From NCBI GenBank assembly GCA_027484685.1, contig JAIXSO010000069.1, positions 1-64,000 on the forward strand: 64,000 nucleotides of DNA, read 5' to 3'. Below, piece by piece: positions 54,601-63,286 of the stretch; within the stretch, counting starts at the first letter, position 1, and the number at the start of each line of letters is the position of its first letter. Below the pieces are notes generated by a model. That model saw only the letters and a program-made list of their open reading frames with translations. It was not told the DNA's origin and searched no databases. The stretch is from Bacteroidota bacterium. GTDB taxonomy: Bacteria > Bacteroidota > Bacteroidia > UKL13-3. Both the position numbers and the translations under genes were made by a program.

Positions 54601-55146
54601 TTATTTTAGACTTTTATTATCTTGTTTTCCTTCTATATTGGTTAACTTTTTTTGTAAATTAACTTTGGCTCGTTGCACTAGGGATTCTACAGCTTTGGGG
54701 CTTAACTCCATAATATCAGCAGTTTCTATTTGCGATTTTTGTTCAATTTTGGTCAATATCAAAGCAGTTTTTTGTTTTTCAGGTAATTGATTAATTAATT
54801 CAAATAAATTTTTTAGTGCTTCTTTGTTTTCTAACTGCACTCCAGGATGGTCAAAATTGGCAGGTTCGTGCATCAATTTATCATCTTCTAAATTAAATAA
54901 ACTTGTAAGAAAGGCAAAACGTTTTTTACGTTTACGTTTATTGATGAGGTCAATAGATTTATTGATAGTAATTTTATAAATCCAAGTACTTAGTTTGGCA
55001 TCTGCTCTAAATCCATCCATTGATTGGTAAACAGATAAGAATACATCTTGCGTAATTTCCTCAGCATCTTCCATGTTTTGAACATACTGAAGCGCAAGGT
55101 TATATACCAAGTTTTTGTATTCGTTATATATCTTTTCTATTTCCAA
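54601..55146 (-). CDS. ECF-type RNA polymerase sigma factor
   Basis: A 181-residue sigma-70 family protein starting at TTG. Region 2 spans about residues 8-75 (YNLALQYVQNMEDAEEITQDVFLSVYQ, then AKLSTWIYKITINKSID) and region 4 about 115-165 (LPEKQKTALILTKIEQKSQIETADIMELS, ending VQRAKVNLQKKL). It is the promoter-proximal gene of the five-gene operon and should drive it when released by the membrane partner. Confidence 0.92.
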   Translation of the reverse strand: MEIEKIYNEYKNLVYNLALQYVQNMEDAEEITQDVFLSVYQSMDGFRADAKLSTWIYKITINKSIDLINKRKRKKRFAFLTSLFNLEDDKLMHEPANFDHPGVQLENKEALKNLFELINQLPEKQKTALILTKIEQKSQIETADIMELSPKAVESLVQRAKVNLQKKLTNIEGKQDNKSLK

Positions 55147-55294
55147 TTATGATCTGCAATAAACAATTTTTAAGCATAATTAGAGCTAATCAATTGAAAC
55201 AGTTTAGTTATAAGTAAGTATTTTAATTTTGCATAGAATAGTTTTTTAGTTTGGCATACCTAACATATATTTGACAAATTTAACCACTCACTCC

Positions 55295-56830
55295 ATGTTT
55301 AAAAAAGATAATTTTTCATCTGACTTATCTGCCTCTGTTGTCGTCTTTTTTGTAGCTCTGCCATTGTGTTTAGGTATTTCACTGGCCTCTGGTGCTCCAC
55401 TAGTTTCTGGTCTTATTGCAGGTATTTGCGGAGGAATAGTTGTTGGTTTTTTTAGTGGCTCACATACCAGTGTTAGTGGTCCTGCGGCTGGTTTAACAGT
55501 AATAGTTTTAGTAGCGATTCAGCAATTAGGTGGCTTCGAAGTTTTTTTAACAGCTTTACTTTTAGCAGGTATTATGCAACTTGTTTTAGGGTTTTTAGGA
55601 GCTGGTATTATTGGAAATTTTGTTCCATCAGCTGTTATTAAAGGTATGTTGGCTGCAATTGGCATTATTTTGATTTTTAAACAATTGCCCCATGCGGTTG
55701 GTTACGATATTGATTTTGAAGGTGATGAATCGTTTGATCAATTAGATCACCAAAATACATTTACTGAGTTGCTAAATGTATTTAGTAGGTTTACTATAAC
55801 AGCAGTCTTAACAAGTGTGGTAACTTTTGCTGTATTGTTTTTTGGTGAAAATGATAAAATTAAAAAGTTTAGTCTTTTTAAAGCAGTCCCTATTTCGCTT
55901 TTGGCTGTAATAATTGGCACATTATTTAGTATTATTATAGGAATAGTTTCGCCCAATATGGCTTTGGCTAGTGAGCATTTGGTACAAATTCCACCTGTTT
56001 TAAATAAAGAAAATTTTCATTTCCCTAATTTTTCAAAAATTGCTGAAATTGGAGTAATAATAGTAGCAATAAAAATAGCCTTAGTGGCTAGTTTAGAAAC
56101 ATTACTTAGCATAGAAGCTACTGATAAATTAGACGAACAAAAAAGATTGACTCCAACCAGTAAGGAGTTAATTGCACAAGGTATTGGAAATATTGTATCG
56201 GCATTAATTGGTGGATTGCCCATAACGGCAGTTATAGTAAGAAGCAGCGCAAATATTGTAGCAGGTGCAAAATCAAAAATGTCGGCAATTTATCATGGTA
56301 TTTTATTGTTAATTAGTGTTTTGTTTTTAACTGCTGTAATGAATAGAATTCCATTATCTAGTTTAGCTATATTATTACTTTTTGTGGGTTATAAACTAAC
56401 CAAACCTGTATTGTATAAAGAATTGTATAAAAATGGTTTAGACCAATTTTTACCATTTATAATTACTGTTATTGCCATTGTTTTTACCGATTTGTTAAAG
56501 GGTGTTGCTGTTGGGTTATTGGTATCAGTTTATTTTATTATAAAAAATACATATAAACGCTCCGTTTCATTAACTAGCGATGCTGATAATTATTTAATTC
56601 GTTTAAAAGGAAATGTTTCGTTTTTAAACAAAGCAGTTTTGCGTAATCACTTCGAAAAAATGCCTAATGGTGCATATGTTATTATTGATGGAGCAAGTGC
56701 TTTATTTATTGATAAAGATATTATTGAAATAATTGAAGAATTTATATTGATGGCGCCCTTTAAAAATATTACTGTTGAAAAAAAATTATCTTCCTCAAGT
56801 CCTAATCTATATTTTAAAAAACTAAACTAA
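55295..56830 (+). CDS. SulP-family anion transporter (bicarbonate type)
   Basis: I place the start at the ATG at 55295 (511 residues). The SulP core has [26 protein letters not shown] (residues about 8-33) and [22 protein letters not shown], then ten or more TM helices. The usual C-terminal STAS domain is short or degenerate ([28 protein letters not shown]). The adjacent carbonic anhydrase gene, 1 nt after the stop, indicates bicarbonate rather than sulfate transport. Confidence 0.9.
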   Translation: MFKKDNFSSDLSASVVVFFVALPLCLGISLASGAPLVSGLIAGICGGIVVGFFSGSHTSVSGPAAGLTVIVLVAIQQLGGFEVFLTALLLAGIMQLVLGFLGAGIIGNFVPSAVIKGMLAAIGIILIFKQLPHAVGYDIDFEGDESFDQLDHQNTFTELLNVFSRFTITAVLTSVVTFAVLFFGENDKIKKFSLFKAVPISLLAVIIGTLFSIIIGIVSPNMALASEHLVQIPPVLNKENFHFPNFSKIAEIGVIIVAIKIALVASLETLLSIEATDKLDEQKRLTPTSKELIAQGIGNIVSALIGGLPITAVIVRSSANIVAGAKSKMSAIYHGILLLISVLFLTAVMNRIPLSSLAILLLFVGYKLTKPVLYKELYKNGLDQFLPFIITVIAIVFTDLLKGVAVGLLVSVYFIIKNTYKRSVSLTSDADNYLIRLKGNVSFLNKAVLRNHFEKMPNGAYVIIDGASALFIDKDIIEIIEEFILMAPFKNITVEKKLSSSSPNLYFKKLN

Positions 56831-56831
56831 C

Positions 56832-57479
56832 ATGAACGAATATGAAAAATTAATTTTACAAAACAAATCATGGGTAAGCGATAAACTTGATTTAGACAAG
56901 GATTATTTTAATAATTTAGCAGGAATTCAAAAACCAGAGTTTTTATGGATTGGTTGTTCAGATAGTAGGGTACCTGCAAACGAAATTACCAACACAGAAC
57001 CTGGAGAAATTTTTGTACATAGAAATATAGCTAACTTGGTGGTTAATACTGATTTTAATATGTTAAGCGTATTACAATATGCAGTTGAGGTATTAAAGGT
57101 AAAACACATCATAGTTTGTGGTCATTATGGTTGTGGAGGGGTTAAAGCTGCCATTACCAATCATCATTATGGCATGTTAAATAAGTGGTTGCGAAATATA
57201 AAAGATGTTTACCGTTTACATCACGATGAATTAAGTAAAATTACCGATGAAGAGCAAAAAACTGATGCCTTGGTTGAATTTAATATAATAGAACAAGTAA
57301 ATAATTTAGCCAAAACATCTATTGTTCAAAAGGCATGGCAAAATGGTGAATTTCCTATTTTACATGGATGTGTGTATGGTTTAAAAAGTGGAATCTTAAA
57401 AGACCTAATTAGCCTTGACAGAAATTCGCCAATGGATAGTTTATATAAATTTGATTTTGAAGATGGTTTAGAAGATTAG
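56832..57479 (+). CDS. Beta-class carbonic anhydrase
   Basis: A 215-residue enzyme converting CO2 and bicarbonate. Zinc ligands are C42 (GCSDSR), H98 and C101 (CGHYGCGG), and the D44-R46 dyad is intact. HRNIANLV follows at about residue 63. Fusion-like spacing to the SulP gene (1 nt) points to co-translation and channelling of imported bicarbonate to CO2 for carboxylases. Confidence 0.95.
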   Translation: MNEYEKLILQNKSWVSDKLDLDKDYFNNLAGIQKPEFLWIGCSDSRVPANEITNTEPGEIFVHRNIANLVVNTDFNMLSVLQYAVEVLKVKHIIVCGHYGCGGVKAAITNHHYGMLNKWLRNIKDVYRLHHDELSKITDEEQKTDALVEFNIIEQVNNLAKTSIVQKAWQNGEFPILHGCVYGLKSGILKDLISLDRNSPMDSLYKFDFEDGLED

Positions 57480-57525
57480 TACATTTTTGTTTTAAACCTT
57501 TTGTTAGTTTTCTTATCTACTTTTC

Positions 57526-58836
57526 ATGAATAAAAAATTACTTTTTCTCTTATTAGTTACCATAAGTTTAAACAAAGTATTAACTGCACAAAGTTTATAT
57601 TTCCCTCCTGTAAATAATTCAGCTAATTGGAATAACGTTTCACCTGATTCATTGGGTTGGTGTGTTCAAAACATGGATTCTCTTTATGGTTTTTTAGAAC
57701 AGCAAAACTCCAAAGCTTTTATAGTTTTAAAAGATGGAAAAATTGCTTTAGAAAAATATTTTGGAAGTTTTACCAAAGATAGCATTTGGTATTGGGCTTC
57801 GGCAGGTAAAACGATTACTTCGTTTTTAATAGCAAAAGCGCAAGAAGAAGGTTTTTTGAAAATTACAGACACCAGTTCAAAATATTTAGGTGTAGGCTGG
57901 ACAGATTGCACTTTACAGCAAGAAAATAAAATCAGCATTTTGAACCAAATAACTATGACAACAGGCTTGGACGATGGTGTAATTGATAACCATTGCACTG
58001 ATAAAAGTTGTTTGGTTTTTAAAGCAACTGCTGGCAATAGATGGGCTTACCATAATGCGCCATACACCTTATTAGAAAAAGTAATAACAACTGCTACTAA
58101 TAAGCCAATTAATACTTATACAGCTTCTAAACTTTCGCTAAAAACAGGTATAACCGGTGCTTGGTTAACAACTGGTTACGACAATGTATTTTATAGCAAA
58201 CCTCGGAATATGGCAAGGTTTGGTTTATTGTTTCAAAATAATTGTATTTGGAACGGAGAGGCTTTACTTAACGATACCAATTACATAAACCAAATGACCA
58301 ATTCATCGCAAAATATCAATCCTGCCTATGGTTATTTATGGTGGTTGAATGGAAAATCATCGTTTATGATTCCAACACTGCAAACTTCTTTTCCTGGTTC
58401 ACTAGCTCCTCAAGCACCTGCTGATATGTTTGCAGCGTTAGGTAAAAACGGGCAGATAATAAGTGTATCAAAAAGTAAAGGTTTAGTGGTGGTAAGAATG
58501 GGCGATGCGCCTGGAAATTTTGGAGAAGTACCAACGGTGTTTTTAAATCAAATGTGGCAAAAATTGAATGCAGTTATTTGTAATAAAACCAATGCGGCTG
58601 CAATTGAAAAGGATTTAGATTTTAACATTTATCCAAATCCTGTTGATGGTGAATTAAATATTTTAGGATTGGATAATTCAGACTTTAAGATAGAAATATA
58701 CAACACCATTGGGCAATTGCAATTAGCTGTAAATAATTCAAATAGAATTGATATTTCTGCTTTATCAAAGGGTATTTACTTTTTAAAAATTGAGGTAGAG
58801 AATAGTTCAAAAATTATCAAGTTTGTGAAGGAATAA
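57526..58836 (+). CDS. T9SS-secreted serine hydrolase (class C beta-lactamase family)
   Basis: A 436-residue protein with a signal peptide cut after ...LTAQ (about residue 22). The penicillin-binding/beta-lactamase fold has SAGK (S92, K95) and YHN (Y175, N177). After a linker, residues about 364-436 form a T9SS type A signal: NIYPNPVDGELNILGL, IEIYNTIGQLQL, DISALSKGIYFLKIE and the final KIIKFVKE. It should be exported and attached at the cell surface. The substrate is unknown; a peptidase or esterase activity is more likely than beta-lactam hydrolysis. Confidence 0.9.
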   Translation: MNKKLLFLLLVTISLNKVLTAQSLYFPPVNNSANWNNVSPDSLGWCVQNMDSLYGFLEQQNSKAFIVLKDGKIALEKYFGSFTKDSIWYWASAGKTITSFLIAKAQEEGFLKITDTSSKYLGVGWTDCTLQQENKISILNQITMTTGLDDGVIDNHCTDKSCLVFKATAGNRWAYHNAPYTLLEKVITTATNKPINTYTASKLSLKTGITGAWLTTGYDNVFYSKPRNMARFGLLFQNNCIWNGEALLNDTNYINQMTNSSQNINPAYGYLWWLNGKSSFMIPTLQTSFPGSLAPQAPADMFAALGKNGQIISVSKSKGLVVVRMGDAPGNFGEVPTVFLNQMWQKLNAVICNKTNAAAIEKDLDFNIYPNPVDGELNILGLDNSDFKIEIYNTIGQLQLAVNNSNRIDISALSKGIYFLKIEVENSSKIIKFVKE

Positions 58837-58960
58837 ATGATTTTGCTTTAGAATTAATTATTTAAAATATGTACAATACTAAATTTTATTAATTATTTTT
58901 GAATATTATCAAGTTAATTGCAGAAAATTTAAAAAATCAAATAGTTTAAATAGTAAAAGC

Positions 58961-59125
58961 ATGGGTAATAAAATATCATTTATTCCAAAGCAAACAGTAA
59001 AATTTGTAGAAACAGAAACAACTTATGATATAGGTATTTTTCCAATAATAATTTTTACTTTTATTGCAACAGTTATTTTGTATTGGTTTCTTAAGAAAAG
59101 AAAATCTTCAAAGTTAAAGGAATAA
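58961..59125 (+). CDS. Small single-TM protein
   Basis: A 54-residue frame from ATG to TAA. Residues 1-24 are polar, 25-44 form one TM segment (GIFPIIIFTFIATVILYWFL), and the end is basic (KKRKSSKLKE), giving a positive-inside C-terminus. It lies between the hydrolase and another small gene. No family is recognised, so expression is uncertain. Confidence 0.5.
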   Translation: MGNKISFIPKQTVKFVETETTYDIGIFPIIIFTFIATVILYWFLKKRKSSKLKE

Positions 59126-59152
59126 ACAAGTTTTAAATAATTGAATACTTAG

Positions 59153-59698
59153 TTGAATAGAGCAATAATAAAAAATATAAAACCTGTTTTTGCAGTTCTA
59201 TTCACGTTTTTTTGTTCAAAAATAATGTGTCAAAATAACATAACTACATTAAATGATTCTTGCAATATTTCCTACAAAATTGAAAGTATTTACCAAAGGC
59301 CATTTCATCCATTTGATTTTTTTAAATATAAACGATTTACAAAAAAAGAACCTGTCATCTTACCTTTATTGCGTAAAGAAAAGAAGGGGATTCTGTTAAC
59401 TATTCGTGATGATGTTGATGATTCAACAATAGTTTGTTTTAATAACGATACTATTGTAAATAATTACCTAAAATATGAATTTTCAGCAGGTATAAATAGG
59501 AAAGAAATATGGCTAAATTTAACACAGAATTCAACATTGGATAACTATATTTATGTTTTTCTTGTGAATAAGAATCTGTTTCTAAGTTTTAAAATAAACC
59601 CATATTACGATAGTGTAATGCTTTATTTTAACGAAAGGTATAAAATATGGTCAATAAAGTATTCTTTACGAGGAAAAAAGATTCAATATTATTATTAG
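59153..59698 (+). CDS. Exported protein of unknown function
   Basis: A 181-residue protein starting at TTG with a signal peptide cut near ...SKIMCQ (residue 26). The mature part has no motif that I know and is rich in aromatic and Lys residues. It follows the 54-residue gene by 27 nt. Confidence 0.5.
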   Translation: MNRAIIKNIKPVFAVLFTFFCSKIMCQNNITTLNDSCNISYKIESIYQRPFHPFDFFKYKRFTKKEPVILPLLRKEKKGILLTIRDDVDDSTIVCFNNDTIVNNYLKYEFSAGINRKEIWLNLTQNSTLDNYIYVFLVNKNLFLSFKINPYYDSVMLYFNERYKIWSIKYSLRGKKIQYYY

Positions 59699-59790
59699 GG
59701 CATATATTTTTTATAACGGAACTAACATATTTCTCAAAAATCGTATCAATCAAAAATCATCAAGTTTGTGAAGGAATAAATGGTTAAATA

Positions 59791-60426
59791 ATGAATGAAA
59801 CTTTAAAGGATAATTTTGTAAAATTAGTTTCAAAATTTACCCAAAATAATTCATTGATAAATGAACTTTGGAGTGAAATAGAGCAGCATTACAGTGAACC
59901 TACAAGGCACTACCATAACTTAGCACATATTGCAGCGGTTTACAATAAACTATCAGTAATTAAAGGACTTTTGGTTGATTGGGACATGGTTCAGTTTTCG
60001 GTATTTTACCACGATATTTTTTACAATACCAACAAAAACGACAATGAACTAAACAGTGCGTTATTGGCCAAAAGCAATATGCAAAAGTTAGCAATTGAAG
60101 ACTCAAAAATTGGAACTGTTTTTAACCAAATTTTAGCTACGCAATCTCACCAAAATACCAACGATACCGATACCAATTATTTTACTGATGCCGATTTAAG
60201 TATATTGGGTGAAAGTTGGGATAATTACCAAGTTTACTCACAACAAATTAGAGCAGAATACATTCAACATGCTGATGAAATATATGTTTTAGGAAGAATA
60301 AAAGTATTGAACCATTTTATAGCAATGGAGTGGATTTTTAAAACATCTCATTTTTATAATTTATACGAAACTAATGCGAAGCAAAACTTAGAAAATGAAA
60401 TAAAATTACTGAAACAATATTTATAG
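59791..60426 (+). CDS. HD-superfamily predicted phosphohydrolase (COG4339 type)
   Basis: A 211-residue cytosolic protein. The metal site is suggested by RHYHNLAHI (about 38-45), FSVFYHDIFYN (about 70-80) and DTNYFTDADLSILG near residue 130. This matches the family often mis-named NMDA-receptor-like in bacteria, a predicted HD hydrolase. Substrate unknown. Confidence 0.82.
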   Translation: MNETLKDNFVKLVSKFTQNNSLINELWSEIEQHYSEPTRHYHNLAHIAAVYNKLSVIKGLLVDWDMVQFSVFYHDIFYNTNKNDNELNSALLAKSNMQKLAIEDSKIGTVFNQILATQSHQNTNDTDTNYFTDADLSILGESWDNYQVYSQQIRAEYIQHADEIYVLGRIKVLNHFIAMEWIFKTSHFYNLYETNAKQNLENEIKLLKQYL

Positions 60427-60456
60427 CCTTTAATTTATTACTTTTGGCTTTTATTT

Positions 60457-61038
60457 ATGATTTTATTAGAAAATACCATTGTTTCGGAAGATATTTTAGA
60501 GAAAAATTTCATTTGCAATTTGTCTGCATGTAAAGGTGCATGTTGCATTGAAGGCGATTCAGGCGCACCAATAACGCAAGATGAACTAGAAATATTAGAA
60601 GCAGAATTAGAAAACATAAAACCTTATTTAACTGCTGTTTCGTTGGAAGCAATAAAAACGCAAAACTTTTGGGAAAAAGATACTGATGGCGATTTGGTTA
60701 CTACTTGTTTGCCAACTGGCGAATGTAATTTTTCATTGCGAGATGAAGCTGGTATGCTAAAATGTGGCATTGAGCAAGCTTACCGTGATGGAAAAGCCAG
60801 CATACAAAAACCTTTATCGTGCCATCTATACCCCATTAGAATTAGCAATGTTGGCGAATTTGAAGCTTTGAATTACCATCGTTGGGATATTTGTAAACCG
60901 GCATGCAAGCTAGGCGAAGAGCATCAAGTGGCAGTTTATCAGTTTTTAAAAGAGCCTCTTATTCGCAAGTTTGGAGCTGATTGGTATAACGAGTTAGATG
61001 AAATTGCAAAGCAATGGAAAGCGGAGACTAAATCATAA
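60457..61038 (+). CDS. DUF3109 protein
   Basis: A 193-residue protein with a Cys-rich pattern: FICNLSACKGACCIEGDSGAP near residue 18, CNFSLRDEAGMLKCGIEQAY around 88, PLSCHLYPIR and ICKPACKLGE. These are the eight Cys positions of DUF3109, likely to hold an Fe-S or zinc site (related to YkgJ). Function unknown. Six nt separate it from the ABC ATPase gene. Confidence 0.88.
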   Translation: MILLENTIVSEDILEKNFICNLSACKGACCIEGDSGAPITQDELEILEAELENIKPYLTAVSLEAIKTQNFWEKDTDGDLVTTCLPTGECNFSLRDEAGMLKCGIEQAYRDGKASIQKPLSCHLYPIRISNVGEFEALNYHRWDICKPACKLGEEHQVAVYQFLKEPLIRKFGADWYNELDEIAKQWKAETKS

Positions 61039-61043
61039 ATTGC

Positions 61044-61658
61044 ATGCAGGTAGTTTTAAAAAGTTTAACCAAAAAATATAACAAGCAAGTTATTTTCACC
61101 AACCTCGATTACACTTTTGAGGCGAATCAAACTTATGCTTTGGTGGGGCATAATGGAAGTGGAAAATCAACTTTAATACAAATAATTTACAACTATAATA
61201 CCATAAGCAAAGGCGAAATAAACTACTATTTGAACAATGAATTGGTAGAAGAAAATGCCCAGCGTTTTATGGCTTTTGCTGCTCCTTATGTTGATTTGCC
61301 AGAAGAATTAACTTTGCAGGAAATAATAGATTTTCATTTTAGTATAAAACAAAAACGAACTAATTTAAACATTGAGCAATTACTAGTTGATGCTAATTTA
61401 AGCGAGCATACTGATAAAATGATTAAGCATTTTTCGAGCGGAATGAAGCAACGTGCTAAGCTTATTTTGGCTTTTGCTACTCAAGCTGATTTATTGCTTT
61501 TAGACGAACCGTGCAGTAATTTTGATAATGCTGGAATAGCTTGGTATCAACAATGTATCAATTTGCTTTTGGGTAAATGCACTATAATAGTGGCTAGCAA
61601 TCAACTATACGAATACGAGTTTTGCCAACACACTTTAGATATTTTAAAATATAAATGA
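61044..61658 (+). CDS. ABC transporter ATP-binding protein
   Basis: A 204-residue ATPase with Walker A GHNGSGKS (35-42), signature FSSGMKQR (about 135-142) and Walker B LLLLDEPCSNFD. It has the short form typical of CcmA-like or ABC-2-type ATPases. No permease gene is near, so the partner is encoded elsewhere. It overlaps selD by 4 nt (ATGA). Confidence 0.88.
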   Translation: MQVVLKSLTKKYNKQVIFTNLDYTFEANQTYALVGHNGSGKSTLIQIIYNYNTISKGEINYYLNNELVEENAQRFMAFAAPYVDLPEELTLQEIIDFHFSIKQKRTNLNIEQLLVDANLSEHTDKMIKHFSSGMKQRAKLILAFATQADLLLLDEPCSNFDNAGIAWYQQCINLLLGKCTIIVASNQLYEYEFCQHTLDILKYK

Positions 61659-62701
61659 CAGCAATAAAACTTACGCAATTTAGCCATGGTGCTGGGTGTG
61701 GTTGTAAAATTGCTCCTGATAAATTGGAGCAAATATTAAGCAATAATAAATCAACAGGTGTGTTTGCAAATTTATTAGTTGGGAATCAAACCAACGATGA
61801 TGCAGCTGTATGGGATTTGGAAAATGGTCAAGCACTGATAAGCACAGTTGATTTTTTTATGCCTATAGTTGATGATGCTTTTAACTTTGGAAGAATTGCT
61901 GCTACCAATGCCTTAAGCGATGTTTATGCCATGGGAGGTAAACCCATTTTTGCCAATGCCATATTGGGTTGGCCAATTGATAAATTGCCTTTAGAATTAG
62001 CTTCTAAAGTAATTGAAGGTGCGCAATCAGTTTGTAAGCAAGCTAATATTCCAATTGCTGGTGGACATAGTATTGATAGTTTAGAACCCATGTTTGGCCT
62101 AGCTGTAAATGGATTAATTAACAAACAAAATATCAAACAAAACAGCGGAGCAAAAGCTGGCGATTTATTGTTTTTAACCAAACCTTTAGGAACAGGAATA
62201 ATTGGAACTGCTATTAAACGAGGTTTAATAGAAGCGGAAGCACATGCTGAAATTTGTATTGAAAGTATGTGTACATTAAATAGCATTGGTTATGATTTAG
62301 CAAAACTAAATGGAGTATCTGCACTCACTGATATTACGGGTTTTGGTTTATTGGGACATTTAATTGAAATGGCAGAAGGAGCACATTTAACCGCAGAATT
62401 AAACTGGAAAAATGTTCCTTATTTTGAGTTTATAGATTCGTATTTACAAAAAAATATAATCCCTGATAACACTTATAGGAATTGGAATGCTTATGAGAAA
62501 AAAGTTTTTGGATTAAACGATATGAAAGCCTTTCAAATTTTAAACGATCCTCAAACAAGTGGTGGTTTATTAGTCAGCATTCATCCTGATGCTGTTAATG
62601 AGTTAGAAGAATTATTTAAATCGAATAATTTAACTTCGTTTATAAAACCTGTAGGTTGTTTTAAAAATGAAACATCCAATAGGGTGGAGGTAATTTTATA
62701 A
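61655..62701 (+). CDS. selD: Selenophosphate synthase (selenide, water dikinase)
   Basis: A 348-residue enzyme that makes selenophosphate from selenide and ATP. The catalytic pair is C15 and K18 in SHGAGCGCK, which corresponds to C17/K20 of E. coli. QTNDDAAVWDL and the C-terminal LNDPQTSGGLLVSI are further family motifs. The active residue is Cys, not selenocysteine. selA/selB are not in the window, so use for selenouridine in tRNA (MnmH) is a possible role. Confidence 0.95.
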   Translation: MTAIKLTQFSHGAGCGCKIAPDKLEQILSNNKSTGVFANLLVGNQTNDDAAVWDLENGQALISTVDFFMPIVDDAFNFGRIAATNALSDVYAMGGKPIFANAILGWPIDKLPLELASKVIEGAQSVCKQANIPIAGGHSIDSLEPMFGLAVNGLINKQNIKQNSGAKAGDLLFLTKPLGTGIIGTAIKRGLIEAEAHAEICIESMCTLNSIGYDLAKLNGVSALTDITGFGLLGHLIEMAEGAHLTAELNWKNVPYFEFIDSYLQKNIIPDNTYRNWNAYEKKVFGLNDMKAFQILNDPQTSGGLLVSIHPDAVNELEELFKSNNLTSFIKPVGCFKNETSNRVEVIL

Positions 62702-63286
62702 ACTAAAGTTCGGATTAAATAATTAATTATATTAAAGTTTGAATTATGTTCCGATAAATTAGTATTTGTGTTAGGCTCAGGAAAACTCCGGAGGAGTTTA
62801 ATATTAATAGCCACCAGTGAAACTGGTGGTAAGATAAAAAAATTAGACATGATGAAAACCCCAAAATCTTTGAGAAAGCTGGAGGCTTTCTCAAAGATTT
62901 TGAGGTTTTCGTGTAGAAACTCCTGTTTGTTTTTTTCAACGGTTTAAAACCCGTTGTTACAAAAGTATCGTTCCTACGGAACTAAAATGTTTATAGGTAA
63001 AAATTAAATTGATGCAGATTAGATAAATAAGAAATAAATAATGAAGTATGAAAAATTTATTGAGTACAAGTTATCAAAATAGCCTCGTAGAGGCGAACTT
63101 ATGGTAGCACAGCAAGCGCAAAAGCTTTACTAAAGTCCCATCGGGACGAGCCTATTTCTTTAATTATAAAATATTGCATAATAATTAGTAAAATTTGCAT
63201 CCCGAATTTAGGAAACAAAATTTATTGAACTAGATTAAGTATTTAAGTCAAATAACAGTTCTAATTTTGTTTAAAAATTAAACAAC
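62702..63286. repeat. Palindrome-rich gap between selD and the pirin gene
   Basis: No gene is supported. Hairpins in order: AAACTCC-GGA-GGAGTTT (62783-62799), CCACCAGT-GAA-ACTGGTGG (62811-62829), a 26-bp stem with one mismatch (62854-62910), CAACGG/CCGTTG (62938-62956), GTTCC-TAC-GGAAC (62970-62982), GCCTC-GTA-GAGGC (63082-63094) and GTCCC-ATC-GGGAC (63135-63147). Confidence 0.88.
63262..63269 (+). promoter_or_regulatory. -7 box of the pirin gene
   Basis: TAATTTTG matches TAnnTTTG, 17 nt before the ATG at 63287. The -33 position is poor. Confidence 0.4.

Noticed and set aside
52177-55146. Methanobactin biosynthesis cluster
   Set aside because: Only MbnP and MbnH are present; no MbnA precursor, MbnB or MbnC can be found nearby.
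57526-58836. True class C beta-lactamase resistance gene
   Set aside because: The fold motifs fit, but the T9SS tail and generic SxxK/YxN pattern point to a broad serine hydrolase; no resistance context is seen.
62581-62939. Minus-strand frames over the selD end and palindromes
   Set aside because: They translate the palindrome cluster; no family or signal is seen.
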